7,195 nt of DNA from a bacterium (lineage in GTDB: Bacteria > Fidelibacterota > UBA2242). Position numbers and translations under genes: made by a program. The notes under the pieces are model-generated. The model did no database searches. It was not told the origin of the DNA and was given only the letters and a program-made list of their open reading frames with translations. Position 1 is the stretch's first letter; every line of letters begins with the position of its first letter. Positions 4,515 through 7,195 of the stretch are shown here, piece after piece. The DNA is taken from NCBI GenBank assembly GCA_018895675.1, contig JAHIOG010000325.1:1-7195 (forward strand), in the 5' to 3' direction.

Positions 4515-6896
4515 GTGAGAAAAATATTGCTTCTTTCCCTGTTTTTTCTATTGCCGGTTATTTCTTTCAGTCAGACAGTTGTTGGCGAATGGGACAGTTA
4601 TACTTCGGTTCTCAACGTCAGAGATGTTATAGTAAAGGGTAATTATGTCTATGCAGCCAGCAGCGGCGGACTGGTTGAGTTTGACAGAAGCGCTCAGCAA
4701 TTCAATACATATACAATCAGACATGGTCTCACACGCAACGATATTCAGTGTCTTGCCGAAGACAAATTCGGTCGTCTCTGGTTGGGAATGGGTTCTCCTG
4801 ACGGTGAAATAAATATTTGGAATACTGAAACGAAAACTGTCGAGCAGTTCTTTTCCGAAATTGATTTCGGTGATAAGTTGACCAGTATTAGTTCCATTGC
4901 ATTTCGTGGAAATGCAGCGTTTGCAGCGTATCAGCTAAACGTTGATTGGGGTATTTCGTATTTTAAGACTTCCGGAACAAAGTATCATTACAAGGATCGG
5001 TTTGAAAGTTTTCCCACTGAAATTTCCGATATCAATTCGTTGACGGTTATCGGAGATACTTTATGGGTTGCCACAAATACCGGGCTGCTTTTTGCCGATC
5101 TGAATCAGATCGATTTGAAACCTTCTTCAGCCTGGCAAAAGGTTGATTTTCCCGCATCGGGCTACTCATCTAATGTTGTTAGTTACGAAGGAATGATCCT
5201 GGCAAATCTGGGATCGGCGCTATTCCAAATTGAGGGCAATCAGGCAAATTTATATAACGACAGTTTTACGCTTGATATCAATTTGCTGATAACGGATAAT
5301 TCCGGTATACTTTATGCAACGACAAACGGTGGAGTGTATAGATATTTTTCCGGCTTATGGAAGAATGTTTTATCGGGAAGTACAACGAAATGCGCATTTG
5401 ATTCAAATGATGTTTTATGGGGTGGCTCCGATTCCAAATGTATCTGGACTTATTTTGATGAAACTCTCCGGTATTATACACCAAATACGATTTTGGATAA
5501 TATTTATACCGCTCTGTGGGTTAATGAAGACGGTAATCTAATGGCTGGGACACAGAAGGGATTCAGCATGCAGACCCCGGACGGATGGTATAATATCCGC
5601 GGTTTGACCAATATGATCTCGATCCACGATGACAGTGAACGAGACTGGAATCAATTTGTGGCTGATACGATTGCATATAGCCTTACTCTAGATGGTCGAA
5701 TTTATAATCTTATGCGGAATAGCAGCGGGGTATTTTTTGCACCTTTATATGGATCGACCCAGCGTTACCTGAGACCCGGCGGATTACTGGAATTTAATCC
5801 GGGTGATCTGGAAAATTATCTTGTTTATGATACTACCGATCAAAAGCTGGCAGCGTCCGCTGGCAAGGGGGGCAGCGACTATTATTTCGGTATTGGCTAT
5901 ATCGCTCTTGACGAAAACGATAATCTCTGGATTGCCAATCAGTATGCCCAAAACGACAATGTTATTGCTGTTTTAACTTCGGACAATCACTGGGTTCATT
6001 TCAATATCACCGAATCTGATGGGTATCTGAATTATCATACAACATCCATAATATTTGATGACAAAGGGCGGGTCTGGTTTGCGTCTGAAGTGCATGGCGG
6101 TGATTCACCATCGCCGGCAGCCGGGGGGATAATTGTTTTAGATCATAATGGAACTATTTCCGATAAATCTGATGATGAATGGCGCTGGATTACAACCAGT
6201 GACGGTCTCGCGGATAATGCGGTTTATTCGCTCGCATTTGATCTTGAAGACAATCTGTGGATCATGACTTCTGCAGGTATTCAACGCGCCGTTCTATCTG
6301 AGAACTTTCCAGGTCGATACTTTAGCCAGATTGATCCGGCAGTTCTGACAAGCGTTCCATTCGCCAAAGAGTGCAGGATCAAAGTTGACGGTTTGAGTAA
6401 TAAATGGATCTCAACCGTCGGTTCAGGTGTAAAAGTCTATACCCACAACGGTATATGGTTAAACGATGTTGAAGGTTTTACAACCGGAAATTCAGGTATC
6501 CTTAGTAATTATGTATTGGATATCGCTTTTGATTCTGATGATGGAATCGTATATCTCGCCACGAATAAAGGCATTTCAATTTATAAATCACCTTATGCGG
6601 TTTTTGGGGATGAGTACCGTGAATTAAAGATTTTTCCAACGCCCTTTGAAATACCATTGGCGCGACCGCTTGTTATCGATGGTTTGCTTCAGGAATCTGA
6701 TGTAAAAATCATCACAATTGACGGTACCTTCGTCAGACATTTATCTTATATTGACGGGGATATAATTGGTCAGCAAGCGTTTTGGGATGGAAAAGATCAT
6801 CGTGGACGATACGTCAGCAGCGGCGTCTATCTCTGCATGGCGTACACTAAAGATGGCGATACGACTGTAGGTAAAATTGCCGTGATACGGAAATAA
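4515..6896 (+). CDS. Secreted two-component-regulator-type beta-propeller protein, PorZ-like (T9SS-associated)
   Basis: The 793-residue protein starts with a type I signal peptide (basic MRK, hydrophobic LLLSLFFLLPV, likely cleavage near residue 19-20, no lipobox cysteine), so it should be exported. Residues about 25-690 contain repeated propeller blades of the D-x-x-G-x-L-W-x-x-T-x-x-G type, such as EDKFGRLWLGMG, DENDNLWIANQ, DDKGRVWFAS and DLEDNLWIMTSAGI. The C-terminal domain (about 700-793) resembles FlgD-type Ig and T9SS C-terminal domains: FPTPF at 707-711, WDGKD from W757, YVSSGVYL, and a KIAVIRK end. Signal peptide, two-propeller size and this end together match PorZ, a surface component of the T9SS attachment complex. 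No sensor-kinase domain is present. It could instead be a T9SS cargo protein with propellers. It lies three bases after ribH and probably belongs to the rib transcript. Confidence 0.72.
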   Translation: MRKILLLSLFFLLPVISFSQTVVGEWDSYTSVLNVRDVIVKGNYVYAASSGGLVEFDRSAQQFNTYTIRHGLTRNDIQCLAEDKFGRLWLGMGSPDGEINIWNTETKTVEQFFSEIDFGDKLTSISSIAFRGNAAFAAYQLNVDWGISYFKTSGTKYHYKDRFESFPTEISDINSLTVIGDTLWVATNTGLLFADLNQIDLKPSSAWQKVDFPASGYSSNVVSYEGMILANLGSALFQIEGNQANLYNDSFTLDINLLITDNSGILYATTNGGVYRYFSGLWKNVLSGSTTKCAFDSNDVLWGGSDSKCIWTYFDETLRYYTPNTILDNIYTALWVNEDGNLMAGTQKGFSMQTPDGWYNIRGLTNMISIHDDSERDWNQFVADTIAYSLTLDGRIYNLMRNSSGVFFAPLYGSTQRYLRPGGLLEFNPGDLENYLVYDTTDQKLAASAGKGGSDYYFGIGYIALDENDNLWIANQYAQNDNVIAVLTSDNHWVHFNITESDGYLNYHTTSIIFDDKGRVWFASEVHGGDSPSPAAGGIIVLDHNGTISDKSDDEWRWITTSDGLADNAVYSLAFDLEDNLWIMTSAGIQRAVLSENFPGRYFSQIDPAVLTSVPFAKECRIKVDGLSNKWISTVGSGVKVYTHNGIWLNDVEGFTTGNSGILSNYVLDIAFDSDDGIVYLATNKGISIYKSPYAVFGDEYRELKIFPTPFEIPLARPLVIDGLLQESDVKIITIDGTFVRHLSYIDGDIIGQQAFWDGKDHRGRYVSSGVYLCMAYTKDGDTTVGKIAVIRK

Positions 6897-6903
6897 ATTG
6901 AAT

Positions 6904-7121
6904 ATGGTTAAAAGTGGCTTTGATATTTCAAAAATAGATTATCGTAGCGAAGCAGTTGTCCTTGGAAGAATTGTCGAAAAAACGGCGCGAATATTATTTC
7001 AGTCCGTTGAAATCAATCAAACATAATCTTATCAATCGTCTACCAGAACGGTAACGACGATAAACTTGCTGCTATCTGGAAAAAATATAAAAGTGTGATA
7101 AAGGATAAATCAGATTCATAA
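6904..7121 (+). pseudogene. Possible small or decayed gene of unknown family
   Basis: An ATG at 6904, eight bases after the PorZ-like stop, opens a 40-codon frame ending at 7026. It has good protein-like composition (segments GFDISKIDYRSEAVVLG and IVEKTARILF). In the frame one base back, an open stretch from 7011 to the TAA at 7119-7121 reads NDDKLAAIWKKYKSVI, also protein-like, with lysines in a helical pattern. Together they could be a single protein of about 70 residues broken by a frameshift near 7011-7023, or two chance short frames. I do not recognise a family. There is no strong ribosome binding site (GGAA at 6888-6891 is 12 bases away). Confidence 0.28.
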
Positions 7122-7195
7122 TTCTGGTTTCCACGCCTGCACTTTCGCTTTTGTCATCATAGTTTTGACCGGTTATTTAATCGAAAAAATTCCAC

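Noticed and set aside
7121..7162. Possible dispersed hairpin repeat of the common type ending in a GTCAT motif
   Set aside because: Only loosely similar words are present and no stem of useful length can be drawn, so it is not reported as a repeat.

Overview
The window carries a nearly complete riboflavin (vitamin B2) operon on the + strand. It is controlled by an FMN riboswitch and ends in a gene for a large secreted beta-propeller protein that resembles PorZ of the type IX secretion system (T9SS). Three observations point to the Bacteroidota/FCB superphylum (Bacteroidota, Ignavibacteriota, Calditrichota, Marinimicrobia and relatives): a Bacteroidetes-style promoter (TTG, 20 bases, TAnnTTTG) just before the riboswitch, the PorZ-like protein with a FlgD/T9SS-like C-terminal domain, and an S23-type four-helix-bundle gene. 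The base composition is moderately AT-rich. I cannot name a genus.

Layout. Bases 1-70 (- strand) hold the first 23 codons of a type I restriction HsdR-like subunit that runs off the left edge. Bases 71-491 are mostly non-coding; the only recognisable item is a fragment that looks like the start of dipeptidase E (pepE), at about 333-381. A promoter (492-523), an FMN riboswitch (531-646) and an intrinsic terminator (654-677) follow, and the terminator's U-tract touches the ribD start codon. Then come ribD (678-1763), ribE (1763-2416, sharing one base with ribD), ribBA (2463-3671), a short four-helix-bundle gene (3706-3975), ribH (4041-4511) and the PorZ-like gene (4515-6896, three bases after ribH). 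The last 300 bases hold what may be a small decayed gene and no obvious terminator.

How it works together. RibBA makes both precursors: it opens GTP and converts ribulose 5-phosphate to dihydroxybutanone phosphate. RibD deaminates and reduces the pyrimidine intermediate, RibH condenses the two branches into lumazine, and RibE dismutates lumazine to riboflavin. FMN made from the product should bind the leader and stop transcription before ribD. Because the later genes are closely spaced with no visible internal terminator, the PorZ-like gene may be under the same flavin control.

The most unusual structure is the piece between ribBA and ribH. An AT-rich, apparently shortened four-helix-bundle gene is flanked by two arrays of a 7-base repeat (consensus ATCAATN) in opposite orientation. 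The left array supplies the last codons and stop of ribBA, and the right array ends just before the ribH ribosome binding site. It looks like a small inserted cassette inside an essential operon.
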